A stretch of 64,000 nucleotides of DNA from Planctomycetota bacterium (GTDB lineage Bacteria > Planctomycetota > SZUA-567 > JAKLDR01): assembly GCA_022703445.1 (NCBI GenBank), contig JAKLDR010000007.1, positions 45,472 to 109,471 of the forward strand. Reading direction: 5' to 3'. The notes beneath the pieces were generated by a model, which worked only from the letters and a program-made list of their open reading frames with translations, was not told the DNA's origin and made no database searches. This document shows, piece after piece, positions 55,379 to 63,918 of the stretch. Every line of letters starts with the position of its first letter. Within the stretch, counting starts at the first letter, position 1. The position numbers were made by a program, and so were the translations under genes.

Positions 55379-57667
55379 GTGATGAGCCCCTCCGCCCCGC
55401 TCCGCCGGCTGCTGCCGGCCGTCCTGGCCGCGCTCTGCGCCCTGGCTCCGATCCCGGCGCCGGCCGGGGAGCCGGCGGCCGACGATCCCGCCGCCCGCAT
55501 CAGGAAGCTGGTGGCCGAGCTGGGCGCCAACGACTTCGACGCCCGCGAGCGGGCCACCGCCGAACTGATGCGGATCGGCCCGGCGGCCCGCCCGGCGCTG
55601 CAGGCGGCCCTGCCCGGGGCCGACGCCGAGGTGCGCGAGCGGATCAGCCTGGTCCTGCGCCGCGTGGCCTGGCAGCTGCCGCCGGAGCTGGCCGCGCGCC
55701 TGGGCCGCTTCGGGATGACCTTCACCGACCGGTTCATGGCCGGCGACGGTCCGCGCCGGGTGCGGCTGCTCGAGGAGCTTTCCCAGCGCGCCCCGCGCGA
55801 GGTCGAGCCTTACGTGCTGCTGGCCCTGGCCGGGGACTCCGGTCCGGAGGCCGCCGCGTGGGCGCTCGGGCCGCTGCGGTCCTGCCGCAGCCGCGCGGCG
55901 CTCGATGCGGCGCTCGGCGTTTCGCGCAGCCAGGAAGTGGAGGTGCGCGCCGCGGCCACCGTCGCGCTCGGCGGCTTTCCCGAGGAGGAGGCCGTGAAGC
56001 GCCTGGCCGAGATGGCCGGTGACCGCGAGGCCGAGGTGCGCTCCTGCGCCGTCGGGGCGCTGGGCTCCCGCGGCCGGACCCTGTCCGCCGCGGGTGGGGC
56101 GGCCATTCTCCGGGTGCTGGGCGACGGCCGGGCCGAGGTGCGGAGCGCGGCGGTGGCCGCCGCCGGAGCCGCCGGGCTCCGCGGGGCCCTCGACAGGCTC
56201 TGGGCCGCGGCCGAGGCCAAGGGCGATGCCGAGGCGCGCGCTGCGGCCATCGCGGCCATCGCCCGGATCGCCGAGCCCGGCGAGGAGGCCGCCGCCGGCA
56301 GGCTGGCCGGCCTCCTGGGCGACGACGAGGTGCGCGGTGCGGCCCTCTCCGGGCTGACCTCCATGGTCGGCAGGAGCGCCGCGCCGAAGGTCGCCGGGTT
56401 GCTCGGCGGGCCGGCCGCCGCCGAGGCCGCCGGCGCACTGGCCGTCATCGGCGGTCCGGAGCAGTTTCCGGACCTGCGCAAGCGACTCAAGGCCGGCGGG
56501 GAGGGCCCCGCCGCCTTCCAGGCCGGGCGCGCCCTGGTGCTTCTGGGGGCGCCGGGCGCCGCCGAGGCCCTGGCCGAGCTGCTCTACGGCCGGGACGCCG
56601 AGGCCGCCGGGGAGGCCGCGCGCTTCCTGCTAGACCTCGATGCCGAGCGTTGGGAGCCGACCGTCCGGAGGGCGCTGAAGGACGTTCCGCTGCCCGGGGA
56701 CGTGGGCGACGAAGGCGGAGCGCGCCCGGAGCGGGCCGCCAGCCTGAAGGAATTCACGGACATGGCCGCCGAGCACGCCGGTGACCCGGGCTCCTGGCCA
56801 TTCTTCCTGCGCATGCACGGGCTGCACGCCCTGGCGGCCGAGGCCGCCGAGCTCCCCGGCGCGGCGCGCGGGACGCCCGTGCGGGGCGGCGATTGGCTGG
56901 TCCTGGCCGGGCGCGGCCGCGAGGGGCTGGACCGGATGCGCGAGGCCGCCGCGCGCGAGCCCTTCGACGCGGCCGTGCACAACGAGCTGGCCTGGTTCCT
57001 GCTGGTCGGCCCCCGCGCCGAGTTCCGCGACCCGGCCGAGGCCCTCAAGACTGCCGAGAGGGCGGTGGCCCTCGACCCGCGCAATCCGGCCCTGGAGGAC
57101 TCCTTCGCCCTGGCGCTGTTCCAGAACGGGCGCAGGGAGGAGGCCCTCCGGCGTCAGGACCTGGCCCTGGCCTGGGCGACCGCGCAGGGCGTGGACGCCC
57201 GGGCCCGCGGGGAGCTCGAGCTGCACCGCGCACGGATGGTCGCGGCCCTGGGACGCCGCGAGGAGGCCGCCAAGGTCATCCCCGCGGTCCAGAAGCGCCG
57301 GCCCAAGGACCCGCTGCTGGCCGCCGAGGCCGCCAGGGCCTGGTGCGCCGCCGGCGAGCCGCAGAAGGCGCTGGAGGCCCTGAGCCAGATGATCGATCTG
57401 ATGTATCCGGACATCGAGGTGCTGCGCAACGACCCCGACCTGGCCGGAGCCCGCAAGGAGAAGGGCTTCGAGCGCATCCTGGCCCGCGCCGAGGAGCTCA
57501 ACGAGAAGATGACCCGCGCCGCCGCCGAGGCCGCCAAGGACGCCGCCGTGCCGGATGACGGTGATGGCGACGGCGACGATGGCGACGGTGACGGGGATGG
57601 CGGCGACGACGGCGACGGCATCGAGATCCCGCAGATACAGGTGGAGGACGCCGGCGCCGCAGAGTAG
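55379..57667 (+). CDS. Exported HEAT- and TPR-repeat protein
   Basis: The start is GTG 55379 or ATG 55382, directly at the predicted transcription start. The 762-residue protein has a signal peptide (PLRRLLPAVLAALCALAPIPAPAG). HEAT repeats run from about 60 to 410 (VEVRAAATVALGGFPEEEAVKRLAEM; AEVRSCAVGALGSRG; AEVRSAAVAAAGAAG). A tetratricopeptide region lies near 500-690 (DPAEALKTAERAVALDPRNPALEDSFALALF...). The end is an acidic Asp-Gly run (DDGDGDGDDGDGDGDGGDDG) that could bind calcium or act as a charged tail. It is likely a periplasmic scaffold and differs in design from the HEAT protein at 38028. Confidence 0.8.
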   Translation: MMSPSAPLRRLLPAVLAALCALAPIPAPAGEPAADDPAARIRKLVAELGANDFDARERATAELMRIGPAARPALQAALPGADAEVRERISLVLRRVAWQLPPELAARLGRFGMTFTDRFMAGDGPRRVRLLEELSQRAPREVEPYVLLALAGDSGPEAAAWALGPLRSCRSRAALDAALGVSRSQEVEVRAAATVALGGFPEEEAVKRLAEMAGDREAEVRSCAVGALGSRGRTLSAAGGAAILRVLGDGRAEVRSAAVAAAGAAGLRGALDRLWAAAEAKGDAEARAAAIAAIARIAEPGEEAAAGRLAGLLGDDEVRGAALSGLTSMVGRSAAPKVAGLLGGPAAAEAAGALAVIGGPEQFPDLRKRLKAGGEGPAAFQAGRALVLLGAPGAAEALAELLYGRDAEAAGEAARFLLDLDAERWEPTVRRALKDVPLPGDVGDEGGARPERAASLKEFTDMAAEHAGDPGSWPFFLRMHGLHALAAEAAELPGAARGTPVRGGDWLVLAGRGREGLDRMREAAAREPFDAAVHNELAWFLLVGPRAEFRDPAEALKTAERAVALDPRNPALEDSFALALFQNGRREEALRRQDLALAWATAQGVDARARGELELHRARMVAALGRREEAAKVIPAVQKRRPKDPLLAAEAARAWCAAGEPQKALEALSQMIDLMYPDIEVLRNDPDLAGARKEKGFERILARAEELNEKMTRAAAEAAKDAAVPDDGDGDGDDGDGDGDGGDDGDGIEIPQIQVEDAGAAE

Positions 57668-57722
57668 CGGCCGGCCGCCCGGAGCCCTGCGCCGCTCCGA
57701 TCCTTCCGCGCCGTTCCCCGGA

Positions 57723-58154
57723 TCAGCCCCAGAGCGCCAGCCCGGTGACCTCGTCGGGCCGCCGAGTGAGTTCGACGCCGGTCAGTTCCACCATGCAGAA
57801 CTCCCCGGCGAAGACGGTCGTGCCCTCGGCCAGGTGGCCGCCGAAGGCCCGGCCCTCCTCGTCGGAGAGAGTCACGTGGGCGTGGACGAAGGGCTTCCCG
57901 GGTGCCTCGGCCTTGACCGAGACGTTGCCGACGAGCGCCAGGATCTCCATGGGCTTGCCGAACTCGTGGTAGCCGTACTTCCTGGCTGCCTGGTCGTAGA
58001 AGCCGGTGCGCGCGCACTTCACCGCGCCGATGGCCTCGACCCGCGCCGCGCGGATGCCCTTCTCCGCGGCGAAGGCGGTGAGTTCCGCGAGCAGGTCGGC
58101 CCCGTGCGTCAGCCGGCCCATGAAGACCCGTCCCGGTTTGCCCTGTGCGATCAC
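57723..58154 (-). CDS. DUF296 (PPC domain) protein
   Basis: I start it at GTG 58154, preceded by GGAAAGGAG and sitting 24 bases after the expected transcription start; the frame is open further upstream. The 143-residue product is a single PPC/DUF296 domain: VFMGRLTHGADLLAELTAFAAEKGIRAARVEAIGAV, then PFVHAHVTLSDEEGRAFGGHL and VFAGEFCMVELTGVEL. In plants this fold accompanies AT-hooks; stand-alone bacterial versions are trimers of unknown role. The conserved His residues (HAH) suggest a metal or ligand site. Confidence 0.88.
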   Translation of the reverse strand: MIAQGKPGRVFMGRLTHGADLLAELTAFAAEKGIRAARVEAIGAVKCARTGFYDQAARKYGYHEFGKPMEILALVGNVSVKAEAPGKPFVHAHVTLSDEEGRAFGGHLAEGTTVFAGEFCMVELTGVELTRRPDEVTGLALWG

Positions 58155-58184
58155 GGATGACTCCTTTCCCCAAGACCGTCCGTG

Positions 58185-58190
58185 ATTATA
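58185..58190 (-). promoter_or_regulatory. TATAAT box of the DUF296 gene
   Basis: The minus strand reads TATAAT here, placing transcription start near 58178 and leaving a 24-base leader that contains GGAAAGGAG before GTG 58154. The -35 is not obvious. Confidence 0.5.
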
Positions 58191-58268
58191 GGCGCCCCGG
58201 TCTGCGCCGCGAGCGGCGGCAGTGGACGTCGGACCCGGGGTGGGGTGCAATATCTGCGCCGATACCGC

Positions 58269-58296
58269 TTGCGGCGGTCGCAAGAGCGGGGATAAT
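58269..58296 (+). promoter_or_regulatory. Promoter of the 58325 lipoprotein gene
   Basis: TTGCGG (58269-58274), 16 bases, GATAAT (58291-58296). It argues for the GTG at 58325 as the true start, because the upstream ATG at 58295 overlaps the -10 box. Confidence 0.5.
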
Positions 58297-58324
58297 GAGT
58301 CGAACGGACCGTGGGGGGCTATAC

Positions 58325-59371
58325 GTGCGCGCAACGCTTTACGCAATCTTTGCCGCGGGCATGTTGCTGTCCGCCGGCTGCGGCTCCAGGGAGCAAGCTT
58401 CGTTCGGCAGACGATATACGGAGCACCGCAGCGAAGCCCGCAGGATCGCCGACCAGTACCCGCTTCTGACCGGCGTTCTGGCCGGCATGATGGCCTCCGG
58501 CGAGGCTGCCGAGATTGTGGCCGCCGGCAAGGCCGAGGCGCGCACCTACCTCCTGGCTGCGGATGGCCTCGAGCAGGAGGTCACCGAACACCGCCTGCTG
58601 GAGTCCGTGGTGCGGGTCTCGGTGCGGAAACTGACCAGCTGCGACCCGGTCGTCGGGCTGGACTCGGCCAAGGTCGAGAGCATCGCTTATGGCGATGGGG
58701 AGGGGAACGGTCTGGTTCTGACCGGCGCCGCGGACATCGCCGCTGTGCTCGAGGCGCTTCGCGAACACAGCCGGGAGATCCGGCTGGATATCGCCTGGCA
58801 GGGCTATCGTTCCGAGGGAGACACCGGCCCGATCCGGCTGGGCCGGCACGCCGAACTTCCCTCGATGCCCGTGGCTGTGACCGTGCATTGCGACGACGGT
58901 GTCGACGAGAAGTGGGAGCCGGCCGGCCCGCGCGGGCTCTACATCCGCGTGAAGCCCGGTTGGACCCTCTGTTTCCGCGGCGAGGCGTTCGGCGGCCGCT
59001 TCACGACCCTCGGAGCCGAGCCGGTCTCGTTTGTCAATCAGCAGGTGGTCGAGGTGCTCAAGCGCCTGGCGGAGAAGGCGGGCAAGGTTCTGTCTCCCCT
59101 GCATCCCTCCGGCAGGGCCATCGGTTCCGAGGCCGAGGCCGAGGCCGTGGCCAGGAAGGCCTCGCAGTGCCGCGAGGTGCCGGCCAACTGCCCGGCCGAG
59201 GTGGTCCGCGCGGAGGGCCGCTATTTCGTCAAGTTTGTGCGGAGCATCACGGAGCCGTTCCCGGCCCGCGTAGTTGAGGCCACAGTGACGGTTGATGAGC
59301 GGACCGGCGTCTGCTTTATTGAGAGGCGGGGAGGGAAAGCCCCCGCGCCTTTCAAGGAAGTGCTGCGGTAA
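58325..59371 (+). CDS. Lipoprotein of unknown function
   Basis: GTG 58325 follows a GGGGGGC ribosome site and a promoter whose -10 box overlaps the alternative ATG at 58295. The 348-residue protein has a lipoprotein signal (VRATLYAIFAAGMLLSAGC, lipobox SAGC). After a helical stretch (RRYTEHRSEARRIADQYPLL) the body is mixed alpha/beta with several short strands (GLYIRVKPGWTLCFRG). Near the end, VVEATVTVDERTGVCFIERRGG resembles a YcdB/PepSY-like strand pair. I recognise no family with confidence. Confidence 0.7.
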   Translation: MRATLYAIFAAGMLLSAGCGSREQASFGRRYTEHRSEARRIADQYPLLTGVLAGMMASGEAAEIVAAGKAEARTYLLAADGLEQEVTEHRLLESVVRVSVRKLTSCDPVVGLDSAKVESIAYGDGEGNGLVLTGAADIAAVLEALREHSREIRLDIAWQGYRSEGDTGPIRLGRHAELPSMPVAVTVHCDDGVDEKWEPAGPRGLYIRVKPGWTLCFRGEAFGGRFTTLGAEPVSFVNQQVVEVLKRLAEKAGKVLSPLHPSGRAIGSEAEAEAVARKASQCREVPANCPAEVVRAEGRYFVKFVRSITEPFPARVVEATVTVDERTGVCFIERRGGKAPAPFKEVLR

Positions 59372-59398
59372 CTGCGCGCGCCCATCGGCCATGCAGCC

Positions 59399-59427
59399 TT
59401 GCGCCCGCCACCGCCGGCGGCTAGAAT
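59399..59427 (+). promoter_or_regulatory. Promoter of the PurF-like gene
   Basis: TTGCGC (59399-59404), 17 bases, TAGAAT (59422-59427). The leader of about 64 bases contains GGCCCG...CGGGCC (59430-59448), a short hairpin, and GGAGGGG before the GTG start. Confidence 0.5.
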
Positions 59428-59497
59428 CCGGCCCGTCGAACCGGGCCGGCCGGGGCGTTCTCTGTGGGCTTAAACCGAGACAACAGGAGGGGCGCAC

Positions 59498-60901
59498 GTG
59501 GGCGGAATGTTCGGAGTCTCTTCCTCGTCGGACTGCGTAACTGACCTCTTCTACGGCACCGACTACCACTCGCACCTCGGGACCATGCGCGGCGGGCTGG
59601 CCGTCCGCACCGCCGAGGGCGGGTTCAGCCGCTACATCCACGACATCACCAACTCCCAGTTCCGTTCCAAGTTCGAGCACGACATCGCCAGGATGCGCGG
59701 CGCCGCCGGCGTGGGCGTGATCAGCGACTTCGAGGACCAGCCGTTGCTGATCAGCTCGCACCTGGGGGTCTACGCCATCGTCACCGTCGGCGTGGTCAAG
59801 AACGCCGAGGCCCTGGCCCGGAAGGCCCTGGCCAAGGGCGCCCACTTCTCGGAAATGAAGGGCGGCGAGATCAACCCGACCGAGATCGTGGCCACGCTCA
59901 TCAACCAGGAGCGCACCCTGGTCGACGGCCTGAAGAGCGCCCAGGCGGCGATCGAGGGCTCCTGCTCCATCCTGCTGCTCACCGAGGGCGGCGAGGTCTA
60001 CGCCGCGCGCGACCGGGTCGGCCGCACCCCGCTGATCATCGGCCGCAAGCCCGGCGCCACCGCGGTGGCCTCGGAGAGCTGCGCCTTTCCGAACCTCGGC
60101 TACGAGGTCGAGCGCGACCTGGGCCCCGGCGAGATCGTGCGGCTTTCGCCCGACGGCGCCGAGCGCCTGGCCGGCCCCGGCGACCGGATGAGGATGTGCT
60201 CCTTCCTCTGGGTCTACTACGGCTACCCGGCATCGAGCTACGAGGGGCAGAACGTCGAGGTGGTCCGCAACCGCTGCGGCGCGGCCCTGGCCCGCCGCGA
60301 CAACGTCAAGGTCGACATGGTCGCGGGCATCCCCGACTCCGGCACCGGCCACGCCATCGGCTACGCCACCGAGGCGGGCGTGCCCTACCGCCGGCCCTTC
60401 GTGAAGTACACCCCGACCTGGCCGCGCTCCTTCATGCCCCAGGACCAGTCGGTCCGCGACCTGGTCGCCCGGATGAAGCTGATCCCCATCCGCGAGATGC
60501 TCGATGGCGCGCGAGTCCTCTTCTGCGAGGACTCCATCGTCCGCGGCACCCAGCTGCGCGACACCGTCCGGCGGCTCTACGCGGTGGGCGCCCGCGAGGT
60601 GCACATGCGCCCGGCCTGCCCGCCGCTGGTCTACGGCTGCAAGTTCCTGAACTTCTCGCGCTCGCGCTCGGAGCTGGACCTGGCCGGCCGCTGGGCCATC
60701 AAGGCGCTCGAGGGCCGTGACGACGCCTGCCTCGCCGAGTACGCCGCCGACGGCTCCGCCAAGAAGGAAGCCATGATCGAGCACATCGGCAAGACGCTGG
60801 AGCTGACCAGCCTGCGCTACCAGCGGCTCGACGACCTGGTCGCGGCCATCGGCCTGCCCAAGGAGAAGCTCTGCACCTACTGCTGGGACGCGCAGGGATA
60901 G
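59498..60901 (+). CDS. PurF-like amidophosphoribosyltransferase lacking the N-terminal Cys
   Basis: PurF makes phosphoribosylamine from PRPP and glutamine. This 467-residue protein has the overall PurF layout: an N-terminal Ntn-hydrolase-like domain with TDYHSHLGTMRGGLAV and INPTEIVATLINQE, then RDRVGRTPLIIG, and a PRT domain with VAGIPDSGTGHAIGYA and the PRPP loop VLFCEDSIVRGTQLRDTV. However, it begins MGGMFGV where true PurF has Met-Cys-Gly, so the glutaminase nucleophile is missing. Either it uses ammonia or another amine, or it has a different role. Start GTG 59498 has GGAGGGG. purC begins at 63919 nearby but not adjacent. Confidence 0.82.
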   Translation: MGGMFGVSSSSDCVTDLFYGTDYHSHLGTMRGGLAVRTAEGGFSRYIHDITNSQFRSKFEHDIARMRGAAGVGVISDFEDQPLLISSHLGVYAIVTVGVVKNAEALARKALAKGAHFSEMKGGEINPTEIVATLINQERTLVDGLKSAQAAIEGSCSILLLTEGGEVYAARDRVGRTPLIIGRKPGATAVASESCAFPNLGYEVERDLGPGEIVRLSPDGAERLAGPGDRMRMCSFLWVYYGYPASSYEGQNVEVVRNRCGAALARRDNVKVDMVAGIPDSGTGHAIGYATEAGVPYRRPFVKYTPTWPRSFMPQDQSVRDLVARMKLIPIREMLDGARVLFCEDSIVRGTQLRDTVRRLYAVGAREVHMRPACPPLVYGCKFLNFSRSRSELDLAGRWAIKALEGRDDACLAEYAADGSAKKEAMIEHIGKTLELTSLRYQRLDDLVAAIGLPKEKLCTYCWDAQG

Positions 60902-60916
60902 CCGGCCCCCGGGCCG

Positions 60917-61966
60917 TCAGCCCCGGTCCAGCGCCTGGGGGTGCTCCATACGCCGGATGGCGTCCTCGCGGGTGATCAGCCCGCGGCGGTAGAGGTCGGT
61001 CATCGAACTGTCCATGGTGTGCATGCCCATCCGGCCCTGGGTCTCCAGGACGCCGGCCAGCATCTGGGTCTTGCCCTCGCGGATCAGGTTGGCTATGGCC
61101 GAGTTGTTGCGGAGCAGCTCGGTGGCCAGGGCCAGGCCGGTGCCGTCGGCCCGCGGCACCAGCTTCTGGGCCAGCACCGCCAGGAGCGTGAAGGACAGCT
61201 GCAGCCGGATCTGGCCCTGCTGGTGCGGGGGGAAGACGTCCACGATGCGGTCTATGGACTGCACCGTCGAACCGGTGTGCAGCGTGGCCAGCACCAGGTG
61301 CCCGGTCTCGGCGGCGGTCAGCGCGGCCGAAATGGTCTCCGTGTCGCGCATCTCGCCGACCATGATGACGTCGGGCGTCTCGCGCAGGGCGTGGCGCAGG
61401 GCGCTGGCGAAGCTCTGGGTGTCGCGGCCCACCTCGCGCTGGTCCACGATGCTCTTCTTGGAGGTGAAGACGAACTCGATGGGGTCCTCGATGGTGATCA
61501 CGTGCGCCCGGCGCCGCCGGTTGAGGTGCTCGATGATCGAGGCCATGGTGGTGGACTTGCCCGATCCGGTCGGCCCGGTGATCAGCAGGAACCCCTGCGG
61601 CACCAGGGCCAGCTCCTCCAGCGCGGCGGGCAGCCCCAGCGCCTGGATCTCCGGGATGCTGGTGGGCACCAGCCGGAAGGCGGCGGCCAGGGCGTCGCGC
61701 TGCCGGTAGATGTTGCCGCGGAAGCGCCGGCCGGCGACGTTGGCGGCCATGTCCACCTCGCCGTCGCGCTCGAAGGTGGCGATCTCCGCGTCGGTCATCA
61801 CCGCGTAGGCCATCTTGCGGACGGCATCGGGGTCGAGCGGCGGGGCCTCCAGGAAGCGCAGCTCGCCGTGCAGCCGCAGCACCGGCGGGGTGTTGGCGGT
61901 CAGCAGCAGGTCCGAGGCACTCGCGGCCACCGCGGCCTCGAACAGGGAAATGATGTCCTGGTGCAT
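60917..61966 (-). CDS. pilT: Twitching-motility ATPase PilT
   Basis: PilT powers retraction of type IV pili. ATG 61966 with GAGGGGCGC before it gives 349 residues, the normal length. Motifs are in order: an N-terminal PAS-like domain (ASDLLLTANTPPVLRLHG), Walker A GPTGSGKSTTMASII, the Asp box ITIEDPIEF, SIVDQREVGRDTQSF, Walker B ALRHALRETPDVIMVGEMRD, the His box TGHLVLATLHT, and the PilT-type AIANLIREGKTQML near the C-terminus. It starts 8 bases after the stop of the lpxH-like gene. No other pilus genes are in view. The chemotaxis operon at the left end could steer such pili. Confidence 0.94.
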   Translation of the reverse strand: MHQDIISLFEAAVAASASDLLLTANTPPVLRLHGELRFLEAPPLDPDAVRKMAYAVMTDAEIATFERDGEVDMAANVAGRRFRGNIYRQRDALAAAFRLVPTSIPEIQALGLPAALEELALVPQGFLLITGPTGSGKSTTMASIIEHLNRRRRAHVITIEDPIEFVFTSKKSIVDQREVGRDTQSFASALRHALRETPDVIMVGEMRDTETISAALTAAETGHLVLATLHTGSTVQSIDRIVDVFPPHQQGQIRLQLSFTLLAVLAQKLVPRADGTGLALATELLRNNSAIANLIREGKTQMLAGVLETQGRMGMHTMDSSMTDLYRRGLITREDAIRRMEHPQALDRG

Positions 61967-61974
61967 TGCGCCCC

Positions 61975-62748
61975 TCAGCCTCCCGTTGCGTCCGGCGCCC
62001 CGGGCGGCCACCGGGCGAGGCGCGGCTGGCCGCCCTCCGGCCAGTCGAGGATGGTTCCGCCGTCCTCCGTCCAGCCGCCCAGCACGAACATCCGGAGCAC
62101 CCCGCCGGCCACGGGAATATCGTTTTCCCCGGGGCGGTGGGTGTGGCCGCAGACCAGTACCCCCGCCCCGGCGGCGGAGGCCAGGCGGGCGGCCTCGGCC
62201 AGGTCCGGCTCCATGGCCCCGGGCGGCTTGACGGCCTTCTCGTGCCGGCTGACGCCCTCCAGCCGGCGGATCATCCAGAGCAGGACCGGCTCGGGCAGCC
62301 GGCGCGCCGCGAACCTGGCCGGCCAGCTCCGGACCAGGCGCTTGAAGAACTGGTAGCGCCGGTCGGCGGTGAGCAGTTCGTCGCCGTGCATGAGCAGGAC
62401 CCGCCGGCCGCCGGCCTCGACCACGGCGCGCTCGCCCAGCGGCTGGGCCCCCGCGGCCGCTGCGAAGACCGGCCCGTAGCCGAAGTCGCGGTTGCCGTCG
62501 AGGGCCGCCACCGGGCAGCCGGCGCGGGCCAGCGCGGCCAGGGCCTCCAGGGGACGGGCGTGCAGCCTGCGGGCCAGCGCCGGCCGCTCCACCCAGAAGG
62601 CGAAGAGGTCGCCCAGGATGTAGAGGCGCTGCGCCCGGCCGGCGCGGGATCGCCCGGCCAGTTCCTCGAGCAGCGCCAGGAAGCGCGCCTCCACTCCGGG
62701 CGCCCCGGGCCCGAGGTGCAGGTCGGATATGAAGGTCAGATCCGCCAA
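61975..62748 (-). CDS. lpxH: LpxH-like UDP-2,3-diacylglucosamine hydrolase
   Basis: LpxH cleaves UDP-2,3-diacylglucosamine to lipid X in lipid A synthesis at the inner membrane. The start is inferred as TTG 62748, with GGAGGGCGAGC before it, giving MADLTFISDLHLGPG. The frame is open far upstream but without motif. The 257 residues carry the metallophosphoesterase set: FISDLHLG, GDLFAFWV, DGNRDFGYG, LLMHGDE and VLVCGHTHRP. An Arg-rich helical middle (RYQFFKRLVRSWPARFAARRLPEPVL) matches the LpxH lid region. A general phosphoesterase cannot be excluded. It shares a short promoter region with divergent corA. Confidence 0.82.
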   Translation of the reverse strand: MADLTFISDLHLGPGAPGVEARFLALLEELAGRSRAGRAQRLYILGDLFAFWVERPALARRLHARPLEALAALARAGCPVAALDGNRDFGYGPVFAAAAGAQPLGERAVVEAGGRRVLLMHGDELLTADRRYQFFKRLVRSWPARFAARRLPEPVLLWMIRRLEGVSRHEKAVKPPGAMEPDLAEAARLASAAGAGVLVCGHTHRPGENDIPVAGGVLRMFVLGGWTEDGGTILDWPEGGQPRLARWPPGAPDATGG

Positions 62749-62773
62749 GCTCGCCCTCCGCAGACGACCGGTG

Positions 62774-62779
62774 ATTATA
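62774..62779 (-). promoter_or_regulatory. TATAAT box of the lpxH-pilT unit
   Basis: The minus strand reads TATAAT, placing the transcription start near 62767 and a leader of about 19 bases containing GGAGGG before TTG 62748. There is no clear -35. Confidence 0.5.
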
Positions 62780-62806
62780 CGCCGCGACCGGCTGGGTTCT
62801 AGGCAG

Positions 62807-62834
62807 TTGCCGGGCGCGGGGGGCGGGGTATAAT
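62807..62834 (+). promoter_or_regulatory. Promoter of corA
   Basis: TTGCCG (62807-62812), 16 bases, TATAAT (62829-62834), divergent from the lpxH-like gene. Confidence 0.6.
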
Positions 62835-62901
62835 CCGCCCGCGGCCGGCGGGCCTGGGATGCGGGTGCGCCCCGGGGCCGGCCGCCGGGGAGTCTCTGGC
62901 G

Positions 62902-63891
62902 ATGACCGTCCACAGCTACTACCTGGACAACGAGCGCCGGCTGGCGACGGGGCTGGACCCCGAGCGCATGGCCGAGGTCATCACCAAGGGCCCCTCGGCC
63001 GGCACCCTGTGGGTCGACCTCGACAACCCCACCGCCGAGGAGATCGACCTGCTCGACGAGGTCTTCGCACTGCACCCCCTGACCATCGAGGACTGCACCA
63101 ACGTAAGCAAGTTCCCCAAGGTGGAGGACTTCGGCCGGTACCTGTTCATGGTGCTCCTGGCCCCCAACCCGGCCACGCTGCTCAACGACGAACTGGCCGC
63201 CGTGGAGCTGGACATCTGCATGGGCGCCAACTGGGTGATGACCTACCACACCGGCGGCGAGCTCGGCTGCATAACCCGGGCGGTGGGGGCGCTGCGGCGC
63301 AACTCCGCCAACGTGCTCGGCAAGGGCCCGGCCTTCCTCTTCCACCGGCTGGTCGACGGGCTGGTCGACGACTACTTCCCGCTGCTCGACGTGCTCGACC
63401 GCGAGACCGAGGAGGTCGAGACCCACTTCATCAACAGCCGGCCGTCGCGCGAATCCTTCACCAAGATGCTGGCCCTGAAGCGCAACGTCCTGCACCTGCG
63501 CCGGATCGTCCTGCCCCACCGGGAGATGATCGGCCGGGTGCTCCACGAGGACTACCCGCTGCTCGGCGAGAGCGTGCTGATCTACTTCCGCGACGTCGCC
63601 GACCACCTGGCGCGCATCGCCGACCAGATCGAGCTCTTCCGCGAGACCATCTACGAAGCCGCGCAGATGTACAACTCGGCCCTCATGCAGCGCACCAACG
63701 AGACCATGCGCATCTTCACGGTGCTCACCGTCCTGGTCATGTTCCCGACGGCGGTCTCCAGCGTCTACAGCATGAATGTCAAAGGCATCCCCTTTGCCGA
63801 GCACCCCCAGGCCTTCGCCCTGGTGACCGGCTTCATGGTGCTGATGATGATCGGCATGATCTGGTACTTCCGCCGGAAGAAGTGGTTCTGA
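62902..63891 (+). CDS. corA: CorA-family Mg2+/Co2+ transporter
   Basis: CorA forms a pentameric inner-membrane channel. The 329-residue protein has the cytoplasmic alpha/beta funnel (LWVDLDNPTAEEIDLLDEVFALHPLTIEDC), the long stalk helix and two C-terminal membrane helices (about 268-288 and 300-320). The last ends in a basic RRKKWF anchor. The selectivity motif that is normally YGMN reads YSMN here (SVYSMNVKGIPF), a Gly-to-Ser change at the pore entrance. ATG 62902 has GGGGAG upstream, and a clear TTGCCG-16-TATAAT promoter precedes it. purC follows after 27 bases. Confidence 0.9.
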   Translation: MTVHSYYLDNERRLATGLDPERMAEVITKGPSAGTLWVDLDNPTAEEIDLLDEVFALHPLTIEDCTNVSKFPKVEDFGRYLFMVLLAPNPATLLNDELAAVELDICMGANWVMTYHTGGELGCITRAVGALRRNSANVLGKGPAFLFHRLVDGLVDDYFPLLDVLDRETEEVETHFINSRPSRESFTKMLALKRNVLHLRRIVLPHREMIGRVLHEDYPLLGESVLIYFRDVADHLARIADQIELFRETIYEAAQMYNSALMQRTNETMRIFTVLTVLVMFPTAVSSVYSMNVKGIPFAEHPQAFALVTGFMVLMMIGMIWYFRRKKWF

Positions 63892-63918
63892 CAGCCTGAG
63901 AACAAGGAGCGTTCCGAG

